Shown here one piece after another: positions 50,701 through 63,584 of a DNA stretch of 64,000 bases. The translations under genes and the position numbers were made by a program. How positions within the stretch are numbered: position 1 is the first letter of the stretch; each line of letters opens with the position of its first letter. Under the pieces are notes generated by a model. That model saw nothing but the letters and a program-made list of their open reading frames with translations. It had not been told where the DNA came from and searched no databases. Source of the stretch: Climacteris rufus (taxonomy: Eukaryota; Chordata; Aves; Passeriformes; Climacteridae); NCBI GenBank assembly GCA_013398175.1, contig VZRZ01002225.1:1594733-1658732 (forward strand), read 5' to 3'.

Positions 50701-52283
50701 ACAATATTGTCTTGATACTAAAAAAGAATTTCCTCTGCTTTTTTTCAAAATGCATTTTTATCTTAATATATTCCTGTGAGAATTTTCACTAGAGTGACTT
50801 TTTCTGACCATCATACACACATGCACATATAGCAGAGGACATCTTACACACTTATAATTCAAACATACTAAAAAATGAAGTCCATATACTGCACACATGT
50901 GCCACTAAACCCATCACTGCTACATCACCTACATCTTGTGACACTGCTTGGGAGTCACAGCAATTTTAAAAAACTTAACTAAACAATCCCTTCCTTAAAA
51001 AGTCAACCTAACACTTTTTTGTCTGAGTCTTTATGAAAATTTTCCTCTCATGGGTATATTGGTCTGAAATACCTACAGCCAGACCTGTGAGGATGGGCCA
51101 TTCCTGTAACTTGAAAGAGATCATCTTGACTGTTCACCCTTCTAGCACTCATTCAAAGCCAGACTAACCTTAGCATCTGCAGATTGCTGCATATTACAAG
51201 TCAAATCTTGGCTGGGCAACTCCTATGCAAGTGCTGACACTGCCAGACTCTTCCCTGGGCAGGCAAGTGTGGCAGAGGTGCCAGTGGCTGTGCTCTCCTC
51301 CAGGAGAAGATTGAGACACCAAGTTGCAAGAGGAACTTATTCCGACACTGCCTGTTCTTTGGATAAATAGAGGGCTCCAGAGTTGTCAATACAGCACTTT
51401 TGCTACCCACTCAATTCAGTGCAAAATAAATGAGGATATTTTCCTCTTGCAGCATGTATTAAATCCCATTAGCATTAATGAGAGTTGCACATGAGTTTGG
51501 CAGGGAGCACACACAAAGTGCAGAGCAGACAGTTTCCAAATTCTCAGCCCTCCCTTATATCTTTCAGCCATCTTTCCTCTGTGAAAGCCTTACGATACAA
51601 AGTCCAAAAGAAAAAAAAAAAGGTAAATCAAATTATTGCACATACAGTATGTTAAGATGATGGGTTGGGGTAGGGAAGGAGGAATTCAAGGGCCTGATGC
51701 GCAACTAATTACTGTGCTTGCATTGAGCAAAATGCTACCAGTTAAATTCCCAGACAGCACTAATATAGAACAAAAACTTAGAGGTGGCTGAGCAACTTTT
51801 CACAGCACACTGGTAAAATAATAAATTGTGGTATGACCGATAACATTCAGTAATTTCTGATATATTGCTACAGCCACTTTTTCTACAGTATAAAGCTCAT
51901 ATTTCTCTGTCATATTAGTAATTTCCATATTGCTCTTGGAGTTAGTAGGGAAAAGTATATCACAGTAGTAACAAAAGGAAGCTGACTGTTCTTTAAAATA
52001 AAAAATAGAGACAGAAAAAGAAAGAAAGAAATGTCAAGATTTTTTTAACTCCCACAGTACACCAACTGATGCCTACAGGAAAACAAAAAATCCTACAGCA
52101 GTTGCTACAACTTTGCTTAATTACAGACCCAGCAGAGTAAAAGTCATGGATCCATTTTGTCTTTTTCTTCCTTGATGATTTCACTAAATCGTTAATGGAA
52201 CTCTTACAGTCCAGTGGTGCCGTATGAATTTATATACAGCATAATCTTTATTGGTTTGAGTACAGATATGTTATTTTTCTCTA
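47796..52283. other. AT-rich non-coding stretch
   Basis: No gene, RNA or transposon is recognisable beyond the micro-duplication noted separately. Open frames (for example 49722-50030 minus and 50096-50365 plus) have no family motif. A GC-richer patch at about 50335-50400 remains unexplained. Confidence 0.5.
48178..48207. repeat. 15-base tandem duplication
   Basis: CCTCATAAGAAAAGT occurs twice in a row without mismatch, a recent small tandem duplication. Confidence 0.9.
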
Positions 52284-52402
52284 TAGGGAGGTATGGAAAA
52301 GGGGATTTTCCACATGTGTTAAGGAAAATATATTCTTTATTAATGGAAAATTGGTTGGACTTGATGTTCCAAAAGGTCTTTTCCAACCTTGTTCTTTCTG
52401 TA
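52284..52402 (+). mobile_element. CR1 LINE 3' end, plus strand
   Basis: TTGGTTGGACTTGATGTTCC followed by AAAAGGTCTTTTCCAACCTT and TTCTTTCTGT (about 52351-52401) is the classic avian CR1 3' terminus ('ttggaactagatgatctttaaggtcccttccaacc..attctatg'). Just upstream, AGGGAGGTATGGAAA and TTAAGGAAAATATATTCTTTAT resemble the CR1 3' UTR word 'attaggaaaaatttcttta', so the copy may start at about 52284 with an internal deletion. It is 5'-truncated and non-coding. The left boundary is uncertain; the 3' end is clear. Confidence 0.75.
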
Positions 52403-55400
52403 AACAAGATTCTGCCCTGACATTGTACTATGAGGGAAATAGAGAAAGAACAGGAGGCAAAACCCCATCAGTCCTTTCACATAACAAAACTGGCTGAAGC
52501 AAAAGGGTTTGGGGAGCAAAGAAAGAATGAAAAGGAGAGGAAGAAAGCAAACGAAACTTGTTAAATAATTATAGTCATGCTTCAAATGGAGTTGACTAGG
52601 GAGTCCTCAGCAGCATAAACAAGAGAAGTAGGTCAGATCAACTCTCCTAGGTTGAGGAGAAGAGATGTAATCATGGAAAGTGGTAGAACAATTCCAGACT
52701 CTGATCTCTAGTGGAAAAAGACAAATATTTTTACAATTAACCCTCCCAGTCACAGTTGCCATCTTACAGGCTCTTTACCGGTTTAGCAGACATGGCAACT
52801 TGGTTTCCTGGGGACCTAGAACATGCCAAAATCCATAAAAAAAACATTTTTAAATCTTAAACAGTCTGCTTTGCCTGTGTTTGAGTGCCCCTGCTCTTGG
52901 ACACAGCTCTGGAGAGTGCTGACCACACATCAAGTGAATACCGAGAGGGACAAGAGCTTACAGTGTTTCAAGAACTGCAAATTTACAGTGTGCAGGAGAA
53001 ATTCTTTGAGCATCTTATTTGCTATCATACAGTCACCATCAGTTTTTCAGGTCCGAAGTAAATTACAGAGAAACTTATCTGTCTTACTGCCTAAGGAAAT
53101 CGCAAGAATCAGTGTCAGAGCAGAGCTCAAAACACACAGAAACAAGACAGTGTATGTAAATGATCACTTCAGAGGGGTGAGTCTAGAGAATGACATCCTT
53201 TGGACCCATGAATAAAGCCTCAAATGTCATTGCAATGACTTGTGAAAACCACAGGTTGAAAAAGCCACAAGCATTTGATTTATTTATCCAAAGGCTTGCC
53301 TAGATAAGATTTACTATAATTCTTCTCTGTAACTGCTGTGTGCTAAGTGGTCTGTCAAAAGCAACAGTTTGTTTACTAAGAGTCATGTAATGAGAGGACA
53401 TGAAGGAGTGTCAGGAAGGAGGCAGATGCTCTCTCATGTATGAGCACAGCTGCAAGACCAGGTAACCCACTCATCTTCCTGACATCCTGCCTCAGGCATT
53501 TCTGGGATTGGTGGCACACAAGGGTAACAACAGAAGTTAGGGGGAACCAACTGCTTGTTGCATCAACAACCGACTGTTGTTGATCTGGGTTCAACATCCC
53601 GGATCCTCAGCACCTTCAAAGCAGGTGATGTGATTCTCAGCAGATCAGCACAAACCACATGCCAGTTTTATCTGACACAGTACTGCCAAACAGCCGTGGC
53701 TTTCAGGCCAACTCCTGTGAAACCACCAAGCATTCCTGGTTGAATGATTCATGAGAGCAGCCATAGTAACTACCACTGTTTGTCTCTGCTTGCATTTCCA
53801 GATCTCTCTTGGTGACTGCAAGACATGGACTGAATAGTGACTTCCAGGGCAAAAATTTTCTGGAAAAGCCTTTGCCCACTAAGCCATTTCTGGGCCCATG
53901 AAACAAGATCCAGCTGGCAGTGGAGAACTGTACTGCAGATATGCCTGGAAACAGTTGCAGAACTTCAGCCTGATGTAAATATTTCCTTTGATGTCTAGGA
54001 AAGTCCGTAGCTTAGTCTTGAGCTGTAACAAAAGGGTATCAGCACAAGAACTGTGTGAGCTGTGAGAAATCCAGTCCTGACTATGCAAATGCTTGCCATG
54101 GCTACCATCTGCAGATCTCAGTGTCTGGACTTTTAGAGGGGAGATGCAATCTGCCCTCTTATAGCTCCCTATTATTTGTGTCTTCCAAGTCTTACCATTC
54201 CTTGGGAGAACAGCAATAGTTTACATTTCCCCCAAGTTTATTTGCAGAAGTTCTTGCAGTTTTTTAGAGGGTAAAAATTTCTAAGGCGTACTGCATCATC
54301 ACCATCCAGACACAGCTCATCTACAAAAAAAAAAATTTAAAAAACCCAAAATATCTACCTTTTGTTAAGTTACAATTACACACTGGTTTCTGCTCGGAAT
54401 CTACCAGAGCAACGGGCATAACCTCATCATTATGGAGAGGCAGCTTAAAAGCCTCTGTCAATACACCCCATCTAAATTAAATTCCTATGGGATGACCTGT
54501 GCATATTCTTCGAGGAAAGAACATTGTTCACATTGGGCATTTGCCTTCTATAGCAGTTTTTGCCGCCTGATGTGGCTTAAATTTTTGGCAGAACTTGCCC
54601 AGGTTCCTTTACGTAATAAGCCAGAGAAAGGCTTCATTGAATTGCAACACTGACTTAAGAGTAGAAATTAAAAGAATTCTAGAATTGACTAAAAGTCTTT
54701 TTTTAAAGTAGGTACACTCTGCTAAGAGCAAAGACTTTAATTGAAAGAAAATTGGCTTAGCTTAGACTGCTTAAAAAAAAAAAGATAAAATAACCAGCAG
54801 CTAACTGTCATTTCTGGCCACAGAGTTTTCCTTTCTATGACCAGTCAGGCCAAAAGGCTGAGGAGATTTGCCAGTCCATGAAACTTTCATGACCAGTTGG
54901 AAGAGAACAGGCACAGCTCTCTTCAGAGAGAGCTTCTCTATTTCGCAAATTTAGAGTAATATCTACATTGCAGATATATTTTCAATCTAATATTATAGAT
55001 CTTGTGCAGGCAAGTTAAAAATTAGCTGCATCGTTAATTAGGTTTACAATGAATTTGAAGCATATTGGGAATTAGTTTTGTCATAAACTTTGTGCAATGG
55101 GGTTCCCATCTATTACTTCAATTGCTTTTTTAAAAATACATTTGCAATTATAAAAATCACCATTCAGATTTATACTGATTAAAAAAAAAGCTTTACCGAT
55201 AACAAGCTTGCCCAAAAAATCCAAATTAATTGTTGGTTTGATTAAAATGCAGTATGTATGTGATAACCACAAATCTTACGGTCACATTGTGATTCTCAAG
55301 CAACACAGATGTGATAAGTGCTTGTTTTTAATCTGGTACAGTTAGCATGTGCACCAGCATCATGTTGGAGGAGAACATATGTTCTAATACACTAAGCAAC

Positions 55401-58400
55401 AAGCAACTGCCTCAGGATCCCCAATACCAAGAGACGGGGATGGTGCTCATTGGAGGGAACAGAGAATACTAGTGAAGAGAGATGTGCTGGTACTATCAGT
55501 TCTTGCATCTGTCCAAGCAACATCATCATTTTAATGTGTTCAGAGAAGTAGAAATTTAGAGGAAAGAGGAACAAGAGTTCAAAAGTTAGTGTGAGATTTT
55601 ATGAGGTTTATATCCACCCTTTCTGGGAAAAAATATTTATAAGCTGTGAGTCAAGCTCTGCAAACAACTTCTAAGGTTAATGTGATGGTTCCCTACAGCC
55701 TTTCCTGATGTCAAGCAGAGCTTTCAGGGTCATTTCCATCACAGCAATGTCTCAGACAGGTCTCCTGTCTATCAAAAGCCTCATGGCTCTCAAGCACTGC
55801 ATCACACAACAGTTGGCACTCCCAGCCCCAAAGCCACAGCCCTACCACACTTTATACAGCACTGCTTGGGGGTCATGTCCTATAACAAAGTTCCTCCCAA
55901 TTCATCTCTGAGTAGAGAATGGATGATGCACTACCAGAAGTTGTGTTTCCCATCCTTATACCTCCGGAGCACATTTGAGCCAAACACTGCTCAGCATTGT
56001 ATGACCCTGCTTGGCCAACAGCATCGCACTGCCCACAAGGTTTTTGTACTGATGGGCAGCTTCTTTCTACATTGTCCAAACTGGGGCCTTCAAATCTCCA
56101 GAAAAGATCACTGCACAGCTACAGTTGGAAACTGAACAAAGTGGGCATAGTAGAGATACAAAGCATGAAATAAAAACAGAAATACCAGGTGCACTGGGTG
56201 TGCAAATCCCTAGAGCACAAAGTCTGGCTGTGTACCAGAATTTAAACTGAGAAGTGTTACCAATACTTCAGAGCCGTAGAGGACCTACAGGTAAGTACTG
56301 TACTTAGAATATTCTGGATACATGCAGGCAATCCAGCTGTATGAATACAATAGTGTACAGTCAGATAATTAAAGACTATTATAGTGTATACACAAAAGAG
56401 AAACAAATTAAGGTTTCACTGGCATCTTCAATTCTAGCGTTTCCATTATCTCTATTAGTTAAATCAATTACTGTAATTATTATAAATATAACTTAGCACA
56501 TTTTTGTAATTTAAAAAATGGACTTTCAGGAGAAAAGCCTGTATTCATACAAGATTGTCATTATAACTCCACAGCTATGAAACTTCAGAGAAATGAACTG
56601 TACTTTACCTTCTCCAAGGAATTAACCAAAGCACTTTACTCTTTAAATTCTTCTGCATAAGGGCAAACTCAAGGCTGCAACAAGCACTTCCTAAGCTCAC
56701 AAGGGTGATGGCATTAGTCATAGTACTGGATGCCACAATGCTTATATTTTGTGTTAAATGCAATGTCAAGGCTCACACATTGAGCTGCATTTAGTGAAAC
56801 ACCAAATCTGTTTTTCCCTGCAGTTCTCACACTGATGTCTAGCAACCATACTTCTTGCCATCAACCTGTTTAACATATTTGAGCATGATTTCTTCAGCCA
56901 TGCACTGGACAATATAATTTCAAAAGCCATCCTTTTTTACCTTTCTTTTATACAGCCAAAAACTATGCCAGAACCAAAATGTAACAGTAATGGCAATGTT
57001 TGTGTACAGAACTGTGATGTACCTCCAAATACCTCCATAAAATTTCAGTTCTGAAAGACAGCTTGCAGACAATACTAAAGAAAATGTTGCTATAAGAAAT
57101 TACTTGGGGCTTTATGATAAAATTCCTATTGGGACAGTACTCGTGCAGTAATGCAAATGCAGTCCAATACCTTTTAATCATTTTATGTAAGAAAAGTATA
57201 GTTTCCTGTAACATGCATTGTATACATCTGTTTACTAGGGGATGTGAAGAATAACACAACCAACAGAAACAGAATAGAAAATTTTAGAAAGTTTTCACCT
57301 GGTCTGATGCTGAAAGTAACACGACATACTTGACTCATTACTTATAGATTTAAGGTATTCACCTGTATGCCTATAAACCACCTAATAAAGAAACAAACAA
57401 AAGACAGAAAACCAAAAATATCATAAAATACTTGTCTGAACTGAAGGCAAAAAACGCCTAGATGTTATACATGGGCTAAGATCTTAAAATCTTTGGTTCA
57501 ACCAAGCAAAACAAGTGCAACGTGCCCTGAAAAACTGTCACACACAGGCAATTTTGGCACTAGCAAGAGGATACTCCAGAAGAATACCATGGCCCCTTGG
57601 CCACTATTTAATCATCCCCCAGCCACTCCCTTTTATTGTCATAGAAAACGTATAATAGCCTTCTTTTCCCTTTTAATGTAAGCAACATGTGACGATATAA
57701 GAAGGAAGAAATTCTCTTGGTCCTTTTAGGTTCAGTCTATAATGAATGATCCTTGTCAGCTACTTTTCCTCTTTTCTAGTGCAAATCTGTGTGTGCTATA
57801 GTGCCATCAGAAACAAAAATAGTACAAGAAGTCATCAAACATTTGGCCATGAAGCATCTCAGCATCAAGAGAATGTTGCCTTGCATTTTCAGCTTCTACC
57901 CTGAATATTTTTAGCAGCTTTCTGAATAAAAGGAGGGCATTGCCAACCCTGCAAGAGTTTAAAGAAAAAAAGAAAACAAAATAAATTAGACAAAAAAGAA
58001 CTGCTTCAACAGGGTGAAAAATATCTCAAATTCAGAGGTAGAATTTGAGGTGTGGAACAATTTCTCTCTCTGTTTTTTCTCAGTCCGTCAGGAGAAACAA
58101 AAGCAGCCAAGGTGAACATGTAGTTGGGACTCCTGTTCACTAATAACTATTACCTAGGTAACAAAATTTCTACAATCAAGATTCTTGTTCTTTAAGAACC
58201 TTTAAGTGATTCCAGTTTTCTAATTAATCTGAAAGATATAACCTAAGGCAGCAAACTGGTAAGAAATGCAGAAATACCCAATTAGGAACAACTCTAACAG
58301 GTAAGGATAGAGGTTCAGCTCCATCCTATATGTTAATGCAGTCATTGCACGATAATATGTTCTACTCAAACAGTTTGTATAATATTACCAACTATTAGGA

Positions 58401-58419
58401 TTTTTATTTGTTTGTTTTG
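52403..58419. other. AT-rich non-coding stretch, no gene seen
   Basis: I recognise nothing in these 6 kb. The frame at 52823-53215 (130 codons, plus) is hydrophilic and without a domain. Frames around 53.4-54.1 kb and 55.7-56.1 kb overlap on opposite strands. Confidence 0.5.
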
Positions 58420-58501
58420 TTCTTTGGGGTGGTAGGGTGAGGGTTTATTAGTTTTTTTTTTGGGCAGGGGGGTGTTTGGTTTGTTTGGGTTTTTTTTTTT
58501 T
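58420..58501 (+). repeat. G/T-rich low-complexity tract with G-quadruplex potential
   Basis: The strand is almost free of C. G-runs occur at 58426-58429 (4), 58435-58437 (3), 58441-58443 (3), 58462-58464 (3) and 58467-58472 (6), alternating with T-runs. Three close G-runs plus two more after a long loop could form a G-quadruplex. Confidence 0.6.
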
Positions 58502-58988
58502 ACAAACAGACACAGAACACCAAAACATCAGTGGCTAAAAGAAGCAGAGTTTCTGAAGAGGAAATAAGAAAGGGAATAAAAAAGATATTATGTACTGAAA
58601 AACAGGAAGGTTAGGAATCAAGTAGTTTTGTGATGCTTCTACCTTAAATATCAGAATTGGAGTTACACTTTAGGTCTTAGGTGAAATGAGTTTGACAGAT
58701 TAGGTCTGGTTACCAGCTGCCAGTGAACTACATCAAAACACAGCACATACATACACAGCTTACTACAACTAAATGTTCTCTGCTCCAGACAATTTCCCTC
58801 TGGAGCCAACATGAAGATAAATGAACTCCTGTCCCCGGGGAGAAGTGTCCCTCAACGAGGCAAAACAATACACATTCAAACATGCTACAGTGCCACTGCT
58901 CTTCTTGACTGCTACAAATAGAAGCAGAAGTTTCTGTGTTTCCCAGCAGTTAAACATGGCACTACACAAACCAGGACATTACTAGAGC

Positions 58989-59008
58989 GGGGNNNNNNNN
59001 GGGGGGGG
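58989..59008. other. Assembly gap inside a poly-G tract
   Basis: Four Gs (58989-58992), eight Ns (58993-59000) and eight Gs (59001-59008). As at 38.87 kb, the unknown bases interrupt a G homopolymer and probably mark a base-calling or gap-filling failure. Confidence 0.9.
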
Positions 59009-62000
59009 AGAAACCACTAGAAATCTTCTCTCTTTTTTATTAATAGGAAAAAATATCTTATTTCCTCAGCCAGGGGGATTCTTCTCTCTTCTGCCTGTTG
59101 CTGCACGCTGATTCTTGCCTGTTCTTCATCTAAAGGCAGCATTTCTTGTGAAAGTCTGGCATAAGGTACTTTCTGAGATGATAAATTATCTAGTGTCCCC
59201 TGCTTTTCTTTCTATTGTTTTGTCTTATCTTCCAACCCCTCCCCTTCATAATACTTTTGCTATTCAGCACAATTTTCTGAAATGAGACCAAGACTTAGCC
59301 ATCCTACTCATGTTTGCCCTATCACTCACTAGATCACACCAGGATATCCTGCAATTCCCTTCCTTAAAATTGAGGCCATTAGGAACAATTCTCTCAAGTT
59401 TGCTGGTGAGCATATTTGCTAGTGCATATTTTGAGACAGTAACCACTTTAAAAACACTACAGAACTGATGGCTCTATGTTTAAACTTGTCTTCTCTAAAC
59501 AACACTGCTTTGCATTCAAAGTGTAATCCATGATCAAAAAAGTCAAAAGTCACAGTAATGAGATTTAAAAAACAGGATTTCTCTCTAAAACAAAGTATCA
59601 TCTGCACAAACACCTCTGAGAATCCCCCAAGAAATCCCTAGGATTGCTGAAATGTTTCTTGAATGCCATTAACATCCAATATTTTATACTTGCAAGTACC
59701 ATTCTGGATAAAAACTAGCAAATTTTTTTTAAAGTTGTAAAAGAAACACGTTATCATGAAGAGAAATACAACATGTGCTTCATATCCATACTTGCACCTA
59801 CAGAAACTTTTTAACAGAGGTTTGGTAACTGGGTCCCTTGTGAAAGTCATCTTTATAATGTTGTTTTCATTTCTCCAGCCATTGTGTCAAGCAATGAACA
59901 GATGATATATTCAAACCAGTGAAGACAAGGAATTTACTCAAATCTGTCTCCAAGCCATAAGAAAGCATTATTTATTTTTAACTTCTTGCCAACACCTAGC
60001 AAAATTACACTGACTCTGGATGCCGGCAGTGGCAAAGTCCAGAGAAGCTTCAGTTCTGCTCTGTAGTTTTCTCACACAAACCTCTCTTCATATTTCCTTC
60101 TTCGCTAAGATTTTTTCAAGATATGTGCAATCTTCGTTGGTGAAAAAAAAAACATTCATTATGCAAGCCTACAAGCATGGCTTTCACTAACAGGGATGCA
60201 GAGTCTCCAACTCGTTAGTAGCCTTTTCCACCCCCTTAAGTACCTTTCCCAAATGTAATTGTTTCAGAGATTCCCAACAGGATAACTATGGTTACACAGC
60301 TTTTGCAAATGAAACCCACAGGTTATACAAACGAAACCCTCCCTGTAGCTCAGTTCATTTCTGTTCACCCACAGACTAAAGCAGAGAGCTCTTCCCCCCC
60401 AGTGGCTCTGCTCATCTCCAGTTCTGAACAAATCACTATGCAAACAACCCCAGGGCAGCATTTTACCCTTTGCACCAAGAGAAGAGAGCAGAAGATGCCA
60501 GAGCTTGAAACAGACTGAAAGACACGTTACCAACACAACTATTAATATTTTGATCTAACAAGTGATAGGCCAAGCTTGATAACAAAATAATGCACCATTA
60601 CATATGATAATAATATCTTTTAAAATAGGTTACTCTATAGCATTATGGCTAAAACCCTTCCTGTTCAGGGAATCAACCAAGTCTTGAGTTCCCAAGCAGT
60701 GTCTTTTGTATTCATCTTTTCATGTAATTAGACAAATATGGAGTCTAAATCTTCATATTAAGGACCATACCATCACGTATACTTTCCCATTTCTACAATG
60801 CAACAACTCCTGTCCCACCTGCTGGTTTTTATCCTCTTTTTTGTTAGATCTAATCTGCAGCCACCTCACCTTTTCTGCTACACATCAGGACACCCATCCT
60901 GCATTTTCACAATCTTTCATTAATTCAGACTTCAAGAACAGAATCCAGATGTTTGTCCCCAACATTCTTTGCCTTATTACCAGCACAATTCCTGCATAGC
61001 TGAAGGTTCGATTTTAACTTTCATCCTCACACCATAACTCAGGGGAAGTTCATGTCTAAAGTTTCAAATTTGGCCTGATAATTTAAACAGGCATTGGAGG
61101 CATAAAACTGACCTCCAGCTAATAATGAAAGCCAGAACTCTGGATGAGATAAGGACTGTATGAGTTTGGCAGGCCACAATGGAGAAAGGCACCAGCAGAG
61201 CAAACACACTGTGACAAGGTTCAGGATTAGCAATGCAGGTATTTTCTCAGCATTCAATGACACAGGAGGTTATATTATCCAAAAAGACACTATCCCAGAC
61301 ACACAGGTAGTGGCCACTGACATACACAACATATTTTGTCACTCCAAAGGAGGAGTGTGCTTATTTGCCTAAGGAAATCTGCTTGAAACAGTGTTGCAGG
61401 TGATGTTCTTTTGTTCTCTGAATTCAGCACCTCTGGAAGGCAGTGACAGGATTAACACCTTTGCACCTTCTCAAACCATCAGGTCACATGCTGGATGAGC
61501 TGTGTCACACAGCATCCTGCCAGTCTGATGGATGTAGAGATCAGCTGCTTACTTCAGTCCACGTCTGAAGAATCAGCTTGACTGGGATAAAAGGAGGGTG
61601 CTAAACATTGTGCATGCTCACACATGAATTATTGAGTGCCTTCATTCAAAGCAGCCCCTTCAGGCACAACATTTCTAAGGGTGGGCTGGCAAATACCTGC
61701 CGGAACATGAAATAGCTGACCTAGAAAACAGAGCTCACTCCATGAGTAGTGGCAACAGTTTGAGAAGGAACCTTTGAAAAATTCCATTTGAGGACAACAG
61801 GACCTGGCAGCTGTCAGCCCTGGTAGTCAAGTCAGTGGGGAGGAAGGCTTGGCTAGCCATGTCAGACCCTTGCCAAGTGCATGGGGCTAAGGCTCCAGCC
61901 AAACCTTTCAGCACACTGGACATAATTAATGCAGAAAAGGCCCTTTGCCCTGCAGTAGCCAAGAGGGGCTGATAGGGAAGCATGGGTATTGTCCTAATTT

Positions 62001-63519
62001 TATTCCTGGGTTATTTAGTTCCATGCAATTATGTACTCGCAAGAATACAAGACATAAAATATATTATTTCAGTTTTTGCAGGAATTGTGAAAGAGCCCGA
62101 AAGATTTATTTGTTGATAATAATTAATGTAAAAGCACATGGAATCTTCACTGAGCCTTTTTGTAACAGTAAAAATACCATTATTTTCTGGAGACTGACAT
62201 GAAAGATTTCATCAACAGAAGATCAGAAATTGGTGTTGCATCAAAATCCTGCCTTTTGTAGGCATGTTCTCAGGAGCTGTAGGAATATGCATCTTGGGAT
62301 AAGATGCTCTGTCAGTGGGTATTCAGGTTTTCGCTTAAGCATCTGGTTAGGAATGTGGGAATCTTGTACAGGTGAAAGCATACAGATAAAGGCACAGGTA
62401 GCTTTTTCAGTGAATAATTTAGGATGGAAGCCTACCAGAAATGGTCCCAATTATTCTGGGAAGAAACCATCCCCTCTCAACTGACTATGCAGAAAACTTA
62501 TCTCCTACACACCTGCAACAAGATGCTTAGGCCCTGTTTCATCTCACTTAGACCCAACAATCTAACAGTGTAATCTACCTCTCTTTGGGAGAGTTAGGCT
62601 TCAAGATACACCTATGTACTCATCCCTTACGGTGCACCAACACTTCTCTTCAAAGACCAAAGAAATTCAAACAATTCACTTAACTTAGACACACAAGTCT
62701 AGGGCCTGAGATATCAAGCAGAATTAACCTCAAGCTTACCACTTCATGTGATGAATCCTTTGACTCCCTCTAAACACAGCTTTTCTCAGCTAATCATTAA
62801 GGTGTGTTGCAAATAATGCAAACAATTTTCCTTTCAGAAATGCATTGCCAGTATTCACCTCCTTCCTGCGCACTTTCCTCAGCCCTCCCTCCAGCAAGAT
62901 GCCAGTATCAATTCAGCATGAGCTAAACAGAGCAGCTACAGCTTTGCTGTGGTGGTGGCAGATTTGGCCTTCCTCTTACATTCTTTCTAGGCATCCATGT
63001 AAGAGACTTAGAAAGGATGTTGGGGATTAGATGTACATAATACTTCCAAAAGGCCTGAGCAGCAAGGAATAGATTAATGCAACTAACCACATCACACCAG
63101 TGCAGGCTGAAAACATCTGCCTCAACAGACAAAACCAGGAGCAGCAGAGTGTATGTGTGATTTGTGGCTAAGCAGCAGCTCAGCATAAGTGATCCAAATC
63201 CTAATGATTTAGAGGTTCTTGATATACAGTCTTGTGTTGTACTGGGGACACCACAGTGCAACTTTGAGCATCCAGTTCTGTATTGACTACAGTTGCACAC
63301 AGGAACTTCTCTACAACACTGCTTCTGTTCTCAGGCTGCAAGCCTCACATCCCTTCCCAATACACCACTCTGAGAGCTTTTTCTTTATTTTTAAATCACA
63401 AATAAAACACATCAGTCTGCTGAATCAAGAAATTCTCTGTAAGGAAAGCAGTACATACCTAGAATATTTCAGGGTCACTTTTTCTGGCTTTCCTCCAGAG
63501 CAGTGAGGACCACAAATAC

Positions 63520-63523
<4 letters not shown>
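59009..63523. other. Non-coding stretch, no gene seen
   Basis: No gene, RNA gene or repeat is recognisable. Frames at 60264-60536, 60706-60999, 61735-61983 and 62923-63300 overlap on both strands without motifs. An AATAAA word at about 63400 is too far from the poly-A run to be its signal. Confidence 0.5.

Positions 63524-63579
<56 letters not shown>
63524..63579 (+). repeat. Uninterrupted poly-A run of 56 bases
   Basis: Fifty-six consecutive As, by far the longest homopolymer in the window. There is no recognisable mRNA-derived sequence or nearby AATAAA (within 40 bases) upstream to mark a processed retrocopy, and CR1, the dominant avian LINE, does not leave poly-A tails. It is either a simple-repeat expansion or an assembly artefact. 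Confidence 0.9.

Positions 63580-63584
<5 letters not shown>

Noticed and set aside
52823..53215. 130-codon plus-strand open frame
   Set aside because: No family resemblance, no promoter or splice support, and length is within chance expectation for 64 kb.
60990..61020. tRNA gene suggested by a GGTTCGATTTT word
   Set aside because: No matching A box, acceptor stem or cloverleaf could be found around it.
63380..63579. Processed retrocopy with a poly-A tail
   Set aside because: No recognisable transcript sequence precedes the A-run, and the nearest AATAAA is over 100 bases upstream.
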